Source: Salinarimonas sp.
GTDB taxonomy: Bacteria; Pseudomonadota; Alphaproteobacteria; Rhizobiales; Beijerinckiaceae
Assembly (NCBI RefSeq): GCF_040111675.1
Contig: NZ_CP157794.1
Coordinates: forward strand, 3,679,501 to 3,743,500
Length of the DNA stretch: 64,000 nt
Reading direction: 5' to 3'
The notes beneath the pieces are model-generated. The model did not search any database. It was given only the letters and a program-made list of their open reading frames with translations, and had not been told where the DNA came from. Positions 33,967-42,398 of this stretch are shown here, in pieces. Position 1 is the first letter of the stretch; the number at the start of each line of letters is the position of its first letter. The translations under genes and the position numbers were made by a program.

Positions 33967-36114
33967 ATGAGCGAGGCGGGGGCTTCCACGGCGGGCGAGG
34001 CGACGGGCGCGCGGGCGGGCGGATTGTCCGGGCTGGGCGCGCTCACGCGGCGCACGGACCTGTTCCTGGCGCTCGGCGTCATGGGCATCCTCGTGGTGCT
34101 CGTCTTCCCGCTGCCGGCGATCGTGCTCGACCTGCTGCTCGCGGTCTCGATCATCTTCTCCGTGCTGATCCTGATGACGGCGCTGTTCATCGAGGAGCCG
34201 CTGGAATTCTCGTCCTTCCCGACGGTGCTGCTCATCGCGACCATGCTGCGGCTCGCGCTGAACCTCGCCTCGACGCGCTTGATCCTCTCCTACGGCCACG
34301 AGGGCACGGACGCGGCGGGCCACGTCATCGAGGCCTTCGGCGGCTTCGTGATGGGCGGCAACTTCGTCATCGGCGTCGTCGTCTTCGCCATCCTGGTGCT
34401 CGTCAACTTCGTCGTCATCACCAAGGGCTCGGGCCGCATCGCCGAGGTCGCGGCGCGCTTCACCCTCGACGCCATGCCCGGCAAGCAGATGGCGATCGAC
34501 GCCGATCTCTCGGCCGGCATCATCGACGACGCGCAGGCCAAGGCGCGCCGCCAGAAGCTCGAGGACGAATCGACCTTCTTCGGCGCCATGGACGGCGCCT
34601 CGAAGTTCGTGCGCGGCGACGCCATCGCGGGCCTCCTGATCACGCTGATCAACGTCATCGGCGGCATCGTCATCGGCGTCGCGCAGATGCAGATGACCTT
34701 CGGCGACGCCGCCCATTCCTACACGATGCTGACGGTGGGCGACGGCCTCGTCTCGCAGATCCCGGCGCTGATCGTCTCGACCGCGGCGGGCCTCCTCGTC
34801 TCCAAGGCCGGCGTCAAGGGCGCGGCCGACAAGGCGCTCGGCAAGCAGCTCGCGCATTATCCGAAGGCGCTGGGCATGTCCGCGGCCGTGATGGGCGCCA
34901 TCGCCCTTCTGCCGGGCATCCCCTTCATTCCCTTCATGTCGCTCGCCGTCGCGGCCGGCGCGATGGCCTGGCATTTCGGCAAGAAGGCCAAGGAGCGCGC
35001 CGCCGAGGAGGCGGCGGCCGAGGCCGCGAAGCAGAAGGAGGCCGCCGCCGACGGCGACGTCGCGCCGGGCGAGCCGCCGATTTCCGAGACCTTGAAGATC
35101 GACGACGTCAAGATCGAGATCGGCTACGCGCTCCTGCCGCTGGTCAACGGGCGCGCCGGCGACGGCGTCGACCGGCTGACCGAGCAGATCAAGGCCCTGC
35201 GTCGCCAGCTCGCCGCCGAGCTCGGCTTCGTGATGCCGAGCGTGCGCATCCTCGATAACGTGCAGCTCGAGGCCAACGCCTACGTCATCCGCGTCAAGGA
35301 GATCGAGGCGGGCCGCGGCGTGGTCTATCCCGACCAGTTCATGGCCATCGACCCGATGGGCGGCCAGGTGCAGCTGCCGGGCCAGCACATGCTGGAGCCG
35401 ACCTTCGGCCTGCCCGCCACCTGGATCGACGCGGGCCTGCGCGACCAGGCGCAGCTCAAGGGCTACACGGTGGTGGACGCCGCCACCGTGCTCTCGACCC
35501 ATCTCACCGAGGTGATCAAGGCCAACATGGCCGAGCTCCTCTCCCACCCCGAGGTGCAGAAGCTCTTGCGCGACCTGCCCAAGGAGCACGCCGACCTCGT
35601 CAAGGAGATGGTGCCCTCGCAGATCACCGCGACCGGCATCCAGCGGGTGCTCCAGCTGCTGCTCGCCGAGCGCGTCTCGATCCGCGACCTCGGCACCATC
35701 CTCGAGGGCGTCTCCGAGGTGGTGGGCGGCACGCGCTCGCCGCGCGAGATCGTCGAGCACGTGCGCCAGCGCCTCGCGCGCCAGATCTGCGCGCAGTACA
35801 CCGGCCCGAACGGCGTCCTGCCCATCGTCACGCTCTCGCCCGCCTGGGAGAGCGCCTTTATGGAGAGTCTCGTCGGCCAGGGCGAGGAGCGCCAGCTCGC
35901 CATGCAGCCCTCCAGGCTCGGCGAGTTCGTCAACGCCGTGCGCGACCGCTTCGAGGACGCCGCCCGCCAGGGCGAGATGCCCGTTCTCGTCACCTCCGCC
36001 CAGGCCCGGCCCTACGTGCGCTCCATCATCGAGCGCTTCCGCCGCGAGACGCCGGTGATCAGCCAGGCGGAGATCCACACGCGGGCGCGGTTGAAGACGG
36101 TGGGGAGCGTGTGA
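33967..36114 (+). CDS. flhA: Flagellar biosynthesis protein FlhA
   Basis: 715-residue export-gate protein of the flagellar type III secretion system, inner membrane. The N-terminal half has about eight transmembrane helices and the FHIPEP-family loop (ATMLRLALNLASTRLIL, FVVITKGSGRIAEVAARF, TLDAMPGKQMAIDADLSAG). The C-terminal cytoplasmic domain (about 360-715) binds export chaperones. Length and motifs are typical. The start at 33967 has GGAGCGAGG upstream. It is not next to other flagellar genes here; the main cluster begins at 61.5 kb. Confidence 0.96.
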   Translation: MSEAGASTAGEATGARAGGLSGLGALTRRTDLFLALGVMGILVVLVFPLPAIVLDLLLAVSIIFSVLILMTALFIEEPLEFSSFPTVLLIATMLRLALNLASTRLILSYGHEGTDAAGHVIEAFGGFVMGGNFVIGVVVFAILVLVNFVVITKGSGRIAEVAARFTLDAMPGKQMAIDADLSAGIIDDAQAKARRQKLEDESTFFGAMDGASKFVRGDAIAGLLITLINVIGGIVIGVAQMQMTFGDAAHSYTMLTVGDGLVSQIPALIVSTAAGLLVSKAGVKGAADKALGKQLAHYPKALGMSAAVMGAIALLPGIPFIPFMSLAVAAGAMAWHFGKKAKERAAEEAAAEAAKQKEAAADGDVAPGEPPISETLKIDDVKIEIGYALLPLVNGRAGDGVDRLTEQIKALRRQLAAELGFVMPSVRILDNVQLEANAYVIRVKEIEAGRGVVYPDQFMAIDPMGGQVQLPGQHMLEPTFGLPATWIDAGLRDQAQLKGYTVVDAATVLSTHLTEVIKANMAELLSHPEVQKLLRDLPKEHADLVKEMVPSQITATGIQRVLQLLLAERVSIRDLGTILEGVSEVVGGTRSPREIVEHVRQRLARQICAQYTGPNGVLPIVTLSPAWESAFMESLVGQGEERQLAMQPSRLGEFVNAVRDRFEDAARQGEMPVLVTSAQARPYVRSIIERFRRETPVISQAEIHTRARLKTVGSV

Positions 36115-36172
36115 TGGCGCTTGATCGAAGCGTCCGAAAGCGTAGATTCGGCCCCTGATCGGGGAGACGCAG

Positions 36173-36424
36173 ATGCCGACCGAGATGGAACTCGAGCCGA
36201 GGCTCGAAGAGATCGTCGCGCAGCTCGTGCGATCGGGCCGCTACCAGACGAAGAGCGACGTCCTTCGCGAAGGGATACGGCTCGTCCAGGAGCAGGAGGC
36301 CAAGCTAGCGACCTTGGACGCCGCCATCGCCCGCGGACTTGCCGAGGCCGATTCGGGAAATACGCTTCCCGCTGCAGACGTCTTTGCGGAGCTGCGTGCC
36401 AAGTACGGCTCCTCCGACACGTGA
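36173..36424 (+). CDS. parD: ParD-type antitoxin
   Basis: 83-residue ribbon-helix-helix antitoxin of a type II toxin-antitoxin pair. The N-terminal half has the DNA-binding fold (LEEIVAQLVRSGRYQTKSDV, then LREGIRLVQEQEAK) and the C-terminal tail wraps the toxin. The start has GGGAGAC upstream. Its TGA overlaps the GTG start of the toxin frame (GTGA), so the pair was coupled. Because the toxin reading frame is broken, the antitoxin is probably an orphan. ParD normally represses its own promoter. Confidence 0.82.
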   Translation: MPTEMELEPRLEEIVAQLVRSGRYQTKSDVLREGIRLVQEQEAKLATLDAAIARGLAEADSGNTLPAADVFAELRAKYGSSDT

Positions 36425-36724
36425 TACGCGTCGTCTTCACCCCTGCGTCCCGCGCAGATCTCGACGCCATCGCACGGCACGTGGCGCTTTTCAGTCCTAG
36501 CCGTGCAATTGCTTCGATCGATGAGATCGAGGGGGCGCGCCTCGGCCTCGCGGACTTTACCGTACCGCTTTTCGCTCGTCCCTCGATACGAGCGGAGCGG
36601 CGTTCGAAGGCGCGTCGTCGGCGACTATCTCGTCTTCTATCGTGCTCGCGAGGATGCAGTGGAAATCGTGCATGTGCTGCACGGAGCAACGGACTACGCG
36701 GCGATCCTGTTTCCGGAATCGTGA
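36421..36724 (+). pseudogene. parE: Frameshifted ParE-type toxin
   Basis: The first part reads in one frame from GTG at 36421 (IRVVFTPASRADLDAIARHV ... IDEIEGARLGLADF). The rest reads in the next frame (PYRFSLVPRYERSGVRRRVV ... VEIVHVLHGATDYAAILFPE). The two halves join into a normal ParE of about 100 residues if one base is removed near 36556-36559 (GACTTTACCG). As it stands, the first frame continues into unrelated Arg/Ser-rich sequence. A one-base insertion has therefore inactivated it, unless it is a sequencing error. Confidence 0.8.
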
Positions 36725-36729
36725 GCCCT

Positions 36730-37761
36730 TCATTCCGCCAGCACCACCTCCTCCACCGGCCGGCGCAGCGATTTCGGCATGGCCGGCGCATGGCCGACCC
36801 GAAGAACCAGGTTCGGCCGGCGGTCGCCGAGCCCGAGCAGCTCGCACAGCTTCGCCCGCTGCGCCGGCACCTCGACCGTCTGGTTGACGAAGGCGAGCTT
36901 CAGGCCGTCGGCGGTGGCCTGGAGCGCGGCGCGCTGGTAGGCGCGGCCCGCGGCGACGTGGCCCGCGCGGGTGTCCTCGGAGGCGACGAAGACGAGGAGG
37001 CCGGAGGAGGAGCGGATCTGGCGCAGGAGCTTCTTCGTCTCGGGGCTCTTGCGGAAGACCAGCGGCAGGACGAGCGGCCCGAGCCAGGCGGGCAGCGTCG
37101 GGTTTCCGGCGCAGGGCCCGTAGAGCCCGTCCCCGCGCGCGACCGCGTCGCGCGGGGCGTAGCGCAGCCAGGACTTCAGCTCGCCGACGAAGCCGGAATC
37201 GTCCATCTGCATGGCGTTGCCCGCGACGATCAGCTCGGTGAGCTGCTCGAGCCGCGTCGGATGCGAGACGTAGATCAGCTCGACCCCGTGCGTCGCCGCC
37301 GCCGCGACCATGCGATCGATGGCGTTCACCGCGGCAGGCCGGCCGTCGTAGAGGCTGCGGGTGCATTGCCGCTCGGGAATGGCCGCGAAGAGCCGCGCCT
37401 CGTCCCGCGGCGGCGTCGCGCCGGGTCGCAGGTCGACGACGACGCGCCCCTCCCCCGCATCGTCGTACGCCGCCTCCGCCGCGATGCCGCGCGCACGAGC
37501 GGACAGGACGAGCGCCTCCGTCACCGCGCCGATGCTGGCGTAGAGGTGATGGTCGTCGGGATCGACCACGGGCGTGCGCCGCGAGAGGTCCGGCTCGACG
37601 TCGATGCGATCGGCCCGCAAGCGGAAGCGCCAGGGCTGGGTGTTGTGCCCGCTCGCGGCCAGCGTGGCGTAGCGCACGAGCTCGCGCGGCTCTGGCGTCT
37701 CGGCGAGCGGCGCGCGCTGGGCGGCGAGCGCCTCCTCGTACAAGGATGCGGCAGCGGACAT
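36730..37761 (-). CDS. Acg-family FMN-binding nitroreductase-like protein
   Basis: 343 residues, made of two nitroreductase-like halves as in the mycobacterial Acg protein. The FMN-binding-like motif SGHNTQPWRFRLRADRI is near residue 37, and HHLYASIGAVTEALVLSARA follows. Such proteins may store FMN rather than reduce nitro groups. It follows the DoxX gene of the bufferin operon by 105 bases on the same strand and might be read with it; a stress-related function would fit. No signal peptide. Confidence 0.82.
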   Translation of the reverse strand: MSAAASLYEEALAAQRAPLAETPEPRELVRYATLAASGHNTQPWRFRLRADRIDVEPDLSRRTPVVDPDDHHLYASIGAVTEALVLSARARGIAAEAAYDDAGEGRVVVDLRPGATPPRDEARLFAAIPERQCTRSLYDGRPAAVNAIDRMVAAAATHGVELIYVSHPTRLEQLTELIVAGNAMQMDDSGFVGELKSWLRYAPRDAVARGDGLYGPCAGNPTLPAWLGPLVLPLVFRKSPETKKLLRQIRSSSGLLVFVASEDTRAGHVAAGRAYQRAALQATADGLKLAFVNQTVEVPAQRAKLCELLGLGDRRPNLVLRVGHAPAMPKSLRRPVEEVVLAE

Positions 37762-37866
37762 GGCGACCTCCGGGCGGGACCGGCGAGCACACCGGCAACG
37801 CCCGAAGCCTAGGTCCGTTCTCTCCGTCCGTCCTTGACGCTTCGCAAGGCCGGGCGCCGCCCGCCC

Positions 37867-38358
37867 TCAGGCGCCGTAGCGCCTGCGCAGGAGATGGTCG
37901 AGGGACGCGACGCCCGGTCCCTTTGCGATCAGCGCGAGGAAGGTCGCCGCCCAGAGGCCGTGGGTCACCCACGCGCCGGGATAGACGAAGACCTGGATCA
38001 CCGCCGTCATGATCAGGAGCGCCAGCGCCGAGAAGCGCGTGGCGAGCCCGATCACGAGAAGCACGGGGAAGACGTGCTCGGCGATGGTCGCGAGATAGGC
38101 CGCGTGCGCCGGGTCGATCACGGGCAGCGCGTATTCGTGCTCGAACAGGAAGAAGGTCGAATCCTTGAGCGCGAGGCCCTCGACCTTGGTGCGGCCGGAC
38201 TGCCAGAACACGGCCGCCGGGAAGATCCGCAGCGCCAAAGCCGTCACGGACCAGGGCAGGCGGTCCATCAGCGCGATCGCCCGGTGGACGAGGCCGGCGA
38301 GGCCCGACTCGGCGCCGGATCGGGCCGGAGCGGCGGGGGCGGTCGTGACGTCTCTCAT
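37867..38358 (-). CDS. DoxX-family membrane protein of the bufferin operon
   Basis: 163-residue DoxX-type protein with four hydrophobic segments, among them [40 protein letters not shown] and [14 protein letters not shown]. DoxX proteins often close buf/hvf operons and may help with redox or export, but their role is not settled. Its start overlaps the stop of the bufC gene (ATGA), so it belongs to the operon. Position four of bufA1-bufB-bufC-doxX. Confidence 0.85.
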   Translation of the reverse strand: MRDVTTAPAAPARSGAESGLAGLVHRAIALMDRLPWSVTALALRIFPAAVFWQSGRTKVEGLALKDSTFFLFEHEYALPVIDPAHAAYLATIAEHVFPVLLVIGLATRFSALALLIMTAVIQVFVYPGAWVTHGLWAATFLALIAKGPGVASLDHLLRRRYGA

Positions 38359-39152
38359 GCGGTCTCTCCAGTCGTCAGTTCGGTCGGTTCCGTGGCGATT
38401 CCCGCGGCGAGTCCGAGCGCCAGGACGCGGGCGAGCGCCCGGCCGGGATCGAAGGCCTCCCCGGTGTCGAGGGCCGCGCCCACGGCGTCGGAATAGCTCG
38501 CCCCCGCGGCGCAGGCGGCGAGGAAGGCGCCCTCCCCCGGCTCGGCGGCGGCGACGCGCACCTCGAGGCGCGGGCGCGCGACGAGGGCGGTCTCCGGCGC
38601 GCGCGAAGCGAGCGGGCCGGGCGTGGCCCCGGGCTGGTTCATCGCCCACAGGCTCACGATCGGACGCGGCGAGGCGACGAGGCGCACGGCCGGGTGCAGC
38701 GCGAGGCCCCAGGTCGTCGGATCCCGCTCGGCGATCGCCGCGAGGGCGTCCGCCACGAGCGGCTCGGCGTCGGCGGCGTGGTAGGAATGGGTGCGGGCCG
38801 CCTCCAGCCGCGCGACGTCGGCGAGGTAGGGCAGGCGCGCCGCGGGCGGGAAGGCGGCGAGGAAATCGGGGAAGGCGTCGCCGTAGAACGTCAGCACCGG
38901 CGAGCGCGGCGGATGCTCCGCCACGAAGGCGCGGGCCGTGGCGCGGAAGAACGCCTCGCCGACGAGCCTCAGCACGACGGGAAAGCGCGTCGCGAGCGCG
39001 TCGACGAGGCCGACCGCGACGTTGTTGCGGTAGACGGCGAAACGCCGCGCCACCTGCGAAGGATGGCGCGCCGTCAGCCCCGCGGGAACGTCCGCGCCCG
39101 CGAGCACCGCCGCGCGGATCTCGGCCTCGAAGAGGTCAGGACGCGCGGGCAT
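38355..39152 (-). CDS. bufC: BufC/HvfC-type RiPP maturation partner (DUF2063)
   Basis: 265 residues. The N-terminal DUF2063 helical domain reads [40 protein letters not shown] and [20 protein letters not shown]. The C-terminal domain includes [14 protein letters not shown] and [10 protein letters not shown] segments. In other systems this protein binds the precursor and works with the MNIO enzyme. The ATG at 39152 is favoured over 39167 by GGAG seven bases upstream. It overlaps the end of bufB by 17 bases and the start of the DoxX gene by four, consistent with a tight operon. Confidence 0.87.
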   Translation of the reverse strand: MPARPDLFEAEIRAAVLAGADVPAGLTARHPSQVARRFAVYRNNVAVGLVDALATRFPVVLRLVGEAFFRATARAFVAEHPPRSPVLTFYGDAFPDFLAAFPPAARLPYLADVARLEAARTHSYHAADAEPLVADALAAIAERDPTTWGLALHPAVRLVASPRPIVSLWAMNQPGATPGPLASRAPETALVARPRLEVRVAAAEPGEGAFLAACAAGASYSDAVGAALDTGEAFDPGRALARVLALGLAAGIATEPTELTTGETA

Positions 39153-39990
39153 GAGGGCGCTCCGCATGCCGGCGCAGGACGCTGCGCGCCCGCGTCGCCT
39201 CGGCGTGGAGGACGGGGAAAGCTGGGACGTCGTTGTCCCATTCGACCAGCGTCGGCAGCGGGCCCGTGCGGGCGATCACCGCCTCGAACAGGGCCCAGAC
39301 CGGGTCGGCGACGGGCGTCCCGTGCGCGTCGATCAGGAAGGGCGCGCCCTCGATCTCCTCCGCGGCGTGGCCGCCGAGATGGATCTCGCCGACGGCGCCA
39401 ATGGGGAAGGCGTCGAGATAGGCCTGCGGCGACGTCCCGTGGTTCGTCGCCGAGACGAAGACGTTGTTGACGTCGAGCAGCAGCCCGCAGCCGGTGCGCC
39501 GCGCGATCTCGGCGAGGAAGGCGGTCTCCTCCCAGGTCGACGCCTCGAAGGTGAGATAGGTCGAGGGGTTCTCCAGCAGCAGGCGTCGCCCAAGCCGCTC
39601 CTGCACCTGGTCGATATGCGCGCACACCCGCGCGAGCGTCTCCTCGGTATAGGGCAAGGGCAGGAGGTCGTTGAGATAGGCGCCCTCGTGGGTCGACCAG
39701 GCGAGGTGCTCGGAGAAGCTCTCCGGCTCGTAGCGGTCGCACACGGCCTTCACCCGGGCGAGATGCGCCTCGTCGAGGGGGCCCGCGCCGCCGATCGAGA
39801 GCCCGACGCCGTGGACCGAAAGCGCGTAGTCCGCGCGCAGCCGCGCGAGGCGGGCGTGCGACGGGCCGCCGGCGCCCATGTAGTTCTCGGCGTGCACCTC
39901 GAGAAAGCCGAGCGCGGGGCGCTCCTCCAGGATCGCCTCGTAGTGCAGGGCCTTGAAGCCGATTCCGGCGTCGCGGGGCAGGCGGGTCAT
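39136..39990 (-). CDS. bufB: MNIO-family bufferin maturase (DUF692)
   Basis: 284-residue multinuclear non-heme iron oxidative enzyme with a TIM-barrel fold. Iron-binding and active-site stretches typical of the family are visible: [91 protein letters not shown] and [11 protein letters not shown]. Relatives (MbnB, BufB) oxidise cysteines of a precursor peptide to heterocycles. It lies between the precursor gene bufA1 and the partner gene bufC, so its substrate is almost certainly BufA1. Some members used to be called xylose-isomerase-like; the context rules that out here. Confidence 0.92.
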   Translation of the reverse strand: MTRLPRDAGIGFKALHYEAILEERPALGFLEVHAENYMGAGGPSHARLARLRADYALSVHGVGLSIGGAGPLDEAHLARVKAVCDRYEPESFSEHLAWSTHEGAYLNDLLPLPYTEETLARVCAHIDQVQERLGRRLLLENPSTYLTFEASTWEETAFLAEIARRTGCGLLLDVNNVFVSATNHGTSPQAYLDAFPIGAVGEIHLGGHAAEEIEGAPFLIDAHGTPVADPVWALFEAVIARTGPLPTLVEWDNDVPAFPVLHAEATRARSVLRRHAERPHARAS

Positions 39991-40017
39991 GGCGGGCTCC
40001 GTCTCGCGAGGGGGCTC

Positions 40018-40055
40018 GTCGTCCCCGGCCGGGCATTGCCCCGGCCGGGGACGAC
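40018..40055 (-). promoter_or_regulatory. Strong intercistronic hairpin between bufA1 and bufB
   Basis: Perfect 16-bp stem GTCGTCCCCGGCCGGG/CCCGGCCGGGGACGAC with a 6-base loop. It lies 13 bases after the bufA1 stop and ends 28 bases before the bufB start. There is no U-run. Such a structure could protect the precursor mRNA or reduce read-through, giving more precursor than enzyme. A partly similar GTCCCCGGCCGG palindrome at about 60714-60752 suggests that it may derive from a dispersed repeat. Confidence 0.65.
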
Positions 40056-40068
40056 AGGTCGTGCGGCC

Positions 40069-40350
40069 TTACGCCGGGCGCTCGATCTCCTCGAGCGACC
40101 CCGGGCCGAAGGGCGTGTCGATGTCGGTGCAGGTGCCGGCCGGGACGAGCTTCCAGGCGTTGCCCTGGTAGTCGACGGTGGAGGTGCCGGAACAGGTCGT
40201 GCCGGGGCCCGCGGCGCAGTCGTTCTCGCCGGCGAGCGCCACGCCGTAGCACTTCTCCATCGTCGCGGACTGCGCGAAGGAGGGGGCGGCGGCGAGCGAG
40301 AGCGCGGCGGCGACGGAACCGGCGAGCGCGAGCTTGGTCTTCGAGTTCAT
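40069..40350 (-). CDS. bufA1: BufA1-type bufferin precursor peptide (DUF2282)
   Basis: 93-residue precursor of a periplasmic metal-binding RiPP. A Sec signal ([20 protein letters not shown]) is cleaved near residue 26. The mature part holds the conserved [20 protein letters not shown], then [20 protein letters not shown] and AGTC, with cysteines at 34, 45, 53 and 74. In studied bufferins, cysteines of this core become thiooxazoles that bind copper. The acidic C-terminal tail ([15 protein letters not shown]) differs from the short ends I recall. It is the first gene of the operon, divergent from a PRC-barrel gene. Confidence 0.92.
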   Translation of the reverse strand: MNSKTKLALAGSVAAALSLAAAPSFAQSATMEKCYGVALAGENDCAAGPGTTCSGTSTVDYQGNAWKLVPAGTCTDIDTPFGPGSLEEIERPA

Positions 40351-40447
40351 GGCGTTGTCGTCCCTCTGGTCTCGAAACGGGTCTCGACGCCCGTGTCTGG
40401 CCGCGGGCGTCGCTACCCCTTCGCGATCGAGCGCGGCGGCGTTACGC

Positions 40448-40486
40448 GCTCACGCCGACGTGATCGCGTCGTGATCGCGCGTGAGC
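40448..40486. promoter_or_regulatory. Dyad with inner direct repeats in the bufA1/PRC divergent region
   Basis: GCTCACG (40448-40454) and CGTGAGC (40480-40486) form an inverted repeat around two direct copies of CGTGATCGCG spaced by 11 bases. It sits about 100 bases before bufA1 and 110 before the PRC gene. An operator for a regulator of the bufferin operon is possible; no known motif was recognised. Confidence 0.35.
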
Positions 40487-40594
40487 CGCACGAGACCGGG
40501 GCGCGGCGGACACGAAACCCATTCGCCCCCCGCACGTTGCCCTCGCAACCGGCCGCGCCCCGAAGCGCGGCCTCCTTGCGACAGGAGACATTTC

Positions 40595-41071
40595 ATGACG
40601 GCTTTCCGCACCATGCTCGCCCTCGCCGCCGCCACCGCGCTCGGCGCCGCCACCCTTCCGGCGACCGCCCAGACGGCGACCATGACCGAGACGGAGACGA
40701 TGGAGACCGAGGCGACCGGCGCCCTCGGCGAGGTCTCGCAGGTCTTCCGCATGGCCGGCGATCTCGACGACATCGAGATCTACGGCATCAACGACGAGGA
40801 GATCGGCGAGATCGAGAACGTCGTCGTCGACGCCGAAGGCACGCATTACATCGTCGTCGACGTCGGCGGATTCCTCGACATCGGCGACGAGACGGTCGCC
40901 ATCCCGATGGACCGCTTCGCGGCCCGCGGCGAGGAGAGCCTCGTCCTCGTCGGCATGACCGAGGAGGAGCTCGAGGCGCTGGCCGAGGCCGGCGAGGAGA
41001 TGGCGGACGAGATGTCCGGCATGCGCGTCCTCGGCGCCGAGGACGAGATCGTGATCCGCGAGATGATGTGA
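40595..41071 (+). CDS. Secreted PRC-barrel domain protein, acidic
   Basis: 158 residues. A Sec signal (MTAFRTMLALAAATALGAAT, cleaved near AQT) is followed by a Thr/Glu-rich spacer and a PRC-barrel: YGINDEEIGEIENVVVDAEG and VVDVGGFLDIGDETVAIPMD. The C-terminus is very acidic. PRC-barrel proteins in the periplasm are often stress-related but of unknown function. The start at 40595 has AGGAG upstream. It is divergent from bufA1, so the two may share regulation. Confidence 0.82.
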   Translation: MTAFRTMLALAAATALGAATLPATAQTATMTETETMETEATGALGEVSQVFRMAGDLDDIEIYGINDEEIGEIENVVVDAEGTHYIVVDVGGFLDIGDETVAIPMDRFAARGEESLVLVGMTEEELEALAEAGEEMADEMSGMRVLGAEDEIVIREMM

Positions 41072-41098
41072 CGCGCCCCCGCGCGCATCGCGTCGCGG

Positions 41099-41125
41099 CG
41101 GCCGCCCGGAACTCCCGGGCGGCCG
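41099..41125 (+). terminator. Hairpin behind the first PRC-barrel gene
   Basis: Perfect 11-bp stem CGGCCGCCCGG/CCGGGCGGCCG with a 5-base loop, 28 bases after the stop codon. Only a short TTC follows, so it is a weak intrinsic terminator at best. Confidence 0.5.
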
Positions 41126-41141
41126 TTCGCGTCTAACATTC

Positions 41142-41693
41142 ATGAAACGCACGCATTCCCTCAGCGACACGCTCGCCGCAGCCGCCCTCGCCGGCGGCCT
41201 CGTCGCGCTCCTCGCCGCCCCCGCCCTCTCGCAGGGCGCCGCCGGCTCCCCGCCCGACCGCCCGCCCCCGCGCGAGGAGGGCTTCGTCGAGTACGGCGGC
41301 TACGCGGATGCCCTCGGCATCCTCGGGGACGACTACCGCCTCCCGCCCCCCGCCAACGAGAGCCGCGGCCCGCTCACCATCGTCGACTTCGACGACGGCG
41401 AGGCGATCCGCGCCCCCTCCGGCGACGTCGTCGGCGAGATCGACAAGGTCGTGCTGGGCCCCGACCACGAGCGCTGGGTCGTGTTCGACCACGGCGGCGT
41501 GCTCGGCTTCGGCGAGCGCAAGCTCGCCCTCCCGCTCGCCCGCTTCGTGCGCCGCGACGACGATCTCTACGTCCAGGGCGTCACCGAGGAGGACGTCCGC
41601 AACCTGCCCGGCGTCGTGCAGCGCTGGGAGGACTACCCCCGGATCGAGGTGCAGGGTCCGCTCGGCATCGACGAGAGCCTCGGCACCGACTGA
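41142..41693 (+). CDS. Secreted PRC-barrel-like protein
   Basis: 183 residues with a signal peptide (TLAAAALAGGLVALLAAPAL, cleaved near LSQ-G), a Pro-rich segment, and a PRC-barrel-like domain: APSGDVVGEIDKVVLGPDHE, then VVFDHGGVLGFGERKLALPL. It is related in plan to the preceding gene, so the two may be paralogues, but the identity is limited. The domain would lie in the periplasm. No ribosome-binding site is evident before the ATG. Function unknown. Confidence 0.75.
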   Translation: MKRTHSLSDTLAAAALAGGLVALLAAPALSQGAAGSPPDRPPPREEGFVEYGGYADALGILGDDYRLPPPANESRGPLTIVDFDDGEAIRAPSGDVVGEIDKVVLGPDHERWVVFDHGGVLGFGERKLALPLARFVRRDDDLYVQGVTEEDVRNLPGVVQRWEDYPRIEVQGPLGIDESLGTD

Positions 41694-41703
41694 ACCGCGC
41701 GCC

Positions 41704-42228
41704 TCACTTCACCACGAGGCAGGCGCAGGGCGCCTCGTGCAGCACGCGCTGCGAGACGCTGCCGAGGAGGAAGCCCTGGACGCGCCCGAGGCCGCGGCTG
41801 CCGAGCACCAGCACGTCCGCCTTCTCCTGCGTGGCGATCTCGACGAGCGCCTCCGCCGGCGCCTTGTCCGAGATGCGGGTCTCGATCGGCACGCCGAGCC
41901 CGTCGAGCTTCGCCCGGGCCGAGGCGACCACCTCGTTCGCCATGTGCTCCAGCGTCTCGGGCGAGACCATGATCACGGGGATGGCCCCGCCCATGGCGGC
42001 CGCCGGCATCACCGGCGTCGCGGCGGCCTGATCGAGCTCGTCCTTGACCCGGTCGAGGAAGCCGAGCCGCTCGGCGAGCGCGTAGAGCTCGCCGTAGGGC
42101 ACCGCGCGCAGGAGCGCGTGCGCGAGGACGATTCGCGCCCCCTGCTTCGCCGCGATCTCCCCCGCGAGCGCGAGCACGGCGTCCTGGTGTTCCGATCCGT
42201 CGACAGCGACGACGATGGTCGAGATCAT
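41704..42228 (-). CDS. Universal stress protein (UspA family)
   Basis: 174-residue single Usp domain. It opens ISTIVVAVDGSEHQDAVLAL and ends with the ATP-binding motif VLVLGSRGLGRVQGFLLGSV followed by SQRVLHEAPCACLVVK. The G-x2-G-x9-G-S/T pattern means that ATP binding is likely. An inserted helical stretch of about 20-30 residues lies in the middle. Usp proteins respond to starvation and oxidative or osmotic stress. The gene is convergent with the PRC-barrel gene. Confidence 0.9.
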   Translation of the reverse strand: MISTIVVAVDGSEHQDAVLALAGEIAAKQGARIVLAHALLRAVPYGELYALAERLGFLDRVKDELDQAAATPVMPAAAMGGAIPVIMVSPETLEHMANEVVASARAKLDGLGVPIETRISDKAPAEALVEIATQEKADVLVLGSRGLGRVQGFLLGSVSQRVLHEAPCACLVVK

Positions 42229-42398
42229 GTCTGGAATCTCCCCGCGCGCCGCCTCCCGGCGCGACCCGAAGGTTGCGACAAGCCAGCGGGCCCGCGCTAG
42301 TCGGGAAACTCCCCAGGCGGGGTCGCCATCCGCGCCGCCCCTGGTGCATCCGAGCGCGCCGTGCGTTATCGAGACGGCTCGGAAACGGCGAGGCGTGC

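Noticed and set aside
39136..39990. Xylose-isomerase-like TIM barrel sugar enzyme
   Set aside because: The DUF692 motifs and the adjacent precursor peptide, DUF2063 and DoxX genes identify an MNIO maturase.
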